Positions 61,910 through 64,000 of a DNA stretch of 64,000 bases are shown in pieces. The position numbers and the translations under genes are program-made. Position 1 is the first letter of the stretch, and each line of letters begins with the position of its first letter. This stretch comes from Pelomonas margarita. GTDB taxonomy: Bacteria; Pseudomonadota; Gammaproteobacteria; Burkholderiales; Burkholderiaceae_C. The stretch lies in NCBI RefSeq assembly GCF_043555875.1, contig NZ_JBIGHW010000010.1:1-64000 (forward strand). The letters are read 5' to 3'. The notes under the pieces are model-generated. The model was not told where the DNA came from. It ran no database searches and was given only the letters and a program-made list of their open reading frames with translations.

Positions 61910-63147
61910 AGCTCGAGGCCATCCAGCGGCAGCGGGCTGGCATGACCTGACACCAGCGCGGCGACGATGTCGGCCGTCGCGAACGAGAACGTGAAGCCCA
62001 AGGCGCCATGGCCCACGTTGAGCCACAGGCCGGCGATGCCGCTGGCGCCGAGGATGGGCGCGCCGCTGGGCGTGGCCGGGCGCAGGCCGGCCCAGGGCGT
62101 GGCGCGGTCGTAGTCGGCCGCGTGCGGGAAGGTGGCACGTACCGAGCGCTGCAGCGAGGCCAGCCGGCCGGCGTCCAGCGAGGCATCGTCACCCACCAGG
62201 TCCACCATGGCGGCCACGCGCAGGTCGCTGCCGATGCGGGCGTAGAGGATCTTCTTCTCGAAGTCGGTCACGCTGACCTCGGGCGCGCGGTGGCCCGGCC
62301 CAATGGGCGCCGTGAGGCTGTAGCCCTTGAGCGGGTACAGCGGCAGCCGCACATCCACGGTGGCCGCCAGCGCGCGGCTGTGCAGGCCGGCGGCCAGCAC
62401 GACGGCATCGGCCGTCACGTCGCCGGCCGGGGTGCGCACGCCGAACACGGCGCCGGTCCGGTCAATCAGGAAGCTGTCGACCCGCGCACCCAGCCGGCCG
62501 CGGAAGTGCTCGTGCGCCCCCAGGCGCTCATGCAGCTGGCGGCAGAACGCGTGGCAGTCAGCCACCGCCTCGCCGGGCGTGAAGATGCCGCCGGCGAGCG
62601 TGGCTTCGGTATCGGCCAGTGCCGGCTCCAGCGCTACGCAGTCGTCGTGCGACAGCGCCTGCTCCGCCCCGCCCTGTGCCCGCGCCGCGACACGGGCGAA
62701 CTCGGCTTGCTGGCGGTACACCACCAGCTTGCCCGGCGCGCGCAGCGCCACGGCCTCGCCCAGCTGCGCCTGCTGCTGCAGCCGCGCGAACGCGGCCTGG
62801 CTGTAGGCGCCCAGCGCCAGCAGGCGCTCGGTGGCGCGCCGGTTCACCGGGCCACGACAGTTGCGCAGGAAGGCAGCCAGCCACGACCACTGGGCGCGGT
62901 CAAACTCGGGCTTGAAGCGCAGCGGGCCATCCGGGTCCAGCAACCAGCGCAGCGCCTTCAGCGGCACGCCGGCATCGGCCAGCGGCGACACATAGCGGTA
63001 GCTCAGTTGGCCGCCGTTGGCCCGGCTGGCACCCTGGGCCACATCGGTCGCCTGCTCCACCAGCGTGACCGCATGGCCGCGCTGCAGCAAGGCCCAGGCC
63101 GTGGTGAGCCCCACCACGCCGCCGCCGATTACCACGCAATGCTTCAT
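61906..63147 (-). CDS. dadA: D-amino acid dehydrogenase
   Basis: The 413-residue flavoprotein has an N-terminal FAD-binding Rossmann motif (VVIGGGVVGLTTAWALLQRG), the RANGGQLSYRYVSPLADAGV segment typical of DadA, and the C-terminal GLRPATPSGAPILG and NVGHGALGFT. It oxidises D-alanine and other D-amino acids to oxo acids and feeds electrons to the respiratory chain. The ATG at 63147 has AGG upstream and directly precedes the Rossmann fold. The adjacent catabolic alanine racemase (dadX) found in many operons is not seen. Confidence 0.93.
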   Translation of the reverse strand: MKHCVVIGGGVVGLTTAWALLQRGHAVTLVEQATDVAQGASRANGGQLSYRYVSPLADAGVPLKALRWLLDPDGPLRFKPEFDRAQWSWLAAFLRNCRGPVNRRATERLLALGAYSQAAFARLQQQAQLGEAVALRAPGKLVVYRQQAEFARVAARAQGGAEQALSHDDCVALEPALADTEATLAGGIFTPGEAVADCHAFCRQLHERLGAHEHFRGRLGARVDSFLIDRTGAVFGVRTPAGDVTADAVVLAAGLHSRALAATVDVRLPLYPLKGYSLTAPIGPGHRAPEVSVTDFEKKILYARIGSDLRVAAMVDLVGDDASLDAGRLASLQRSVRATFPHAADYDRATPWAGLRPATPSGAPILGASGIAGLWLNVGHGALGFTFSFATADIVAALVSGHASPLPLDGLEL

Positions 63148-63271
63148 CCTGACCCTGGGCTCTTGAACTGGCCGGCAGGGTAAGGACGCCGGGAAGCCGC
63201 TACCAATGAAACCGGCAGCGGCGGCCATCACCCGACGTTATGGCGTCAAGCGTTGGGCTGACGGCCTCCAC

Positions 63272-63341
63272 GGGCCGAGCGCCGGGCCGCCCCAAGCCGG
63301 CCCGCGCTGACGATATTGGCGGCTCGATGCCGCCGATATCG
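63272..63341. repeat. Dispersed GC-rich repeat (copy 2) with adjacent hairpin
   Basis: 63272-63302 is the reverse-oriented copy of the motif at 50699-50730, one base shorter. Next to it is a 13-base near-perfect hairpin (63311-63323 / 63329-63341, one mismatch), and after that a small GTCCCC/GGGGAC hairpin. The 266-base gap between dadA and the aminotransferase holds these structures and no gene. Confidence 0.7.
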
Positions 63342-63413
63342 GCGTCCCCTCGGGGGACCGACCAGAATCGCCTGCGTCCAGCCGGGCGGGCTGGGCGAGG
63401 GGCCAACAGATCA

Positions 63414-64000
63414 TCAGGCCAGTACGGCGGCCATGGCCTCGGCGGTGGCTTCGACGTTGCGGGTGTTCAGCCCCGCCACGCACATGCGGCCCGAGCGCAG
63501 GATGTAGACGCCGAACTCGTTTTTCAGCCGCTCGGCCTGCTCGGCCGTCAGGCCGGTGTAGCTGAACATGCCGCGCTGGGTCAGGAAGTAGCTGAAGTCG
63601 CGGCCCGGCAGCTTGGCGGCGATGACGTCGTGCAGCGCCCGGCGCATGGACTGGATGCGGCCACGCATCTCGGCCACCTCGGCCTCCCACATCGCGCGCA
63701 GCGCGGGCGTACCCAGCACCTTGGCCACGATCTGGCCGCCGTGCAGCGGCGGATTGGAGTAGTTGCGGCGGATCATGAACTTCAGCTGGCCCAGCACGCG
63801 GGCGGCCTGGTCGGCATCGGGGCAGACAACGCTCAGCGCACCGCAGCGCTCGCCATACAGGCTCATGCTCTTGGAGAAGCTGTTGGCGATGAGGAAGCTG
63901 ATGCCCTCGTCGGCCAGCAGGCGCACGGCGAAGGCATCTTCCTCGATGCCGTCACCATAGCCCTGGTAGGCCAGGTCCAGGAAAGGCAGCAGCTCACGCT
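63414..64000 (-). CDS. Aromatic/aspartate aminotransferase, C-terminal part (runs past window edge)
   Basis: About 195 C-terminal residues of a class I PLP aminotransferase are visible; the gene enters from beyond position 64000. The edge carries FLDLAYQGYGDGIEEDAFAVR, split here from the PLP-lysine segment NSFSKSMSLYGERCG. Further features are RRNYSNPPLHGG, GMFSYTGLT and the C-terminal SGRMCVAGLN arginine region. These fit TyrB/AspC-type enzymes that use aromatic or dicarboxylic amino acids. Which it is cannot be decided from this part. Confidence 0.92.
   Translation of the reverse strand, partial: RELLPFLDLAYQGYGDGIEEDAFAVRLLADEGISFLIANSFSKSMSLYGERCGALSVVCPDADQAARVLGQLKFMIRRNYSNPPLHGGQIVAKVLGTPALRAMWEAEVAEMRGRIQSMRRALHDVIAAKLPGRDFSYFLTQRGMFSYTGLTAEQAERLKNEFGVYILRSGRMCVAGLNTRNVEATAEAMAAVLA

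Overview
The window is high-GC, gene-dense DNA with many short start/stop overlaps (ATGA, GTGA, TGATG). Several features point to the order Burkholderiales, probably the Rubrivivax/Leptothrix/Roseateles or Comamonadaceae side: a methionine synthase N-terminal half as a separate gene, the FecR/LysM plus CHASE2-kinase pair, and a GC-rich intergenic repeat. This placement is inferred from gene content; no rRNA or tRNA gene is present to confirm it.

Layout. 1-167: a possible end of a group II intron. 168-4882 (minus): a hybrid histidine kinase with an ethylene-receptor-like membrane domain, an AIG2/GGCT-like protein and class II aldolase. 5027-9870: an HTH-ATPase-DUF4325 protein, then a copA / FMN reductase / pirin operon divergent from a CopZ-like chaperone. 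9927-12615: a two-subunit molybdenum hydroxylase. 12693-16708: a FecR/LysM protein and a CHASE2 hybrid kinase. 16783-29162: a TetR regulator divergent from a long plus-strand run that mixes leucine/isovalerate catabolism (methylcrotonyl-CoA carboxylase, methylglutaconyl-CoA hydratase, HMG-CoA lyase) with biotin synthesis (bioA, bioF, bioD, bioB) and carries a VapBC toxin-antitoxin module. 29204-33479: small genes and an HscC/J-domain pair. 33469-39722 (minus): PPi-type phosphofructokinase, an EAL/DUF3369 response regulator, a YgiQ radical SAM protein and a cold-shock protein. 39855-40660: divergent bfd/bfr around a Fur-box-like site. 40730-44268 (minus): a flotillin / YqiJ / PspA operon led by a ribbon-helix-helix-like gene. 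44341-48917 (minus): two envelope proteins (DUF2157, GDYXXLXY), a MetH domain and a fluoroacetate-dehalogenase-like hydrolase. 49040-64000: a peptidoglycan-peptide and D-amino-acid neighbourhood.

How the genes work together. The central region couples a biotin-dependent pathway to the genes that make its cofactor. The right-hand region brings together a peptide-binding protein, a VanX-type D-Ala-D-Ala dipeptidase, an LD-carboxypeptidase, a PBP4-like DD-carboxypeptidase, a TonB receptor, a D-amino acid dehydrogenase and an aminotransferase, consistent with scavenging or recycling of murein peptides. The flotillin/PspA block looks like a membrane-maintenance operon with its own DNA-binding regulator and a promoter full of repeated half-sites. 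There are no CRISPR arrays, no intact insertion sequences and no gene-free stretch above about 300 bases.
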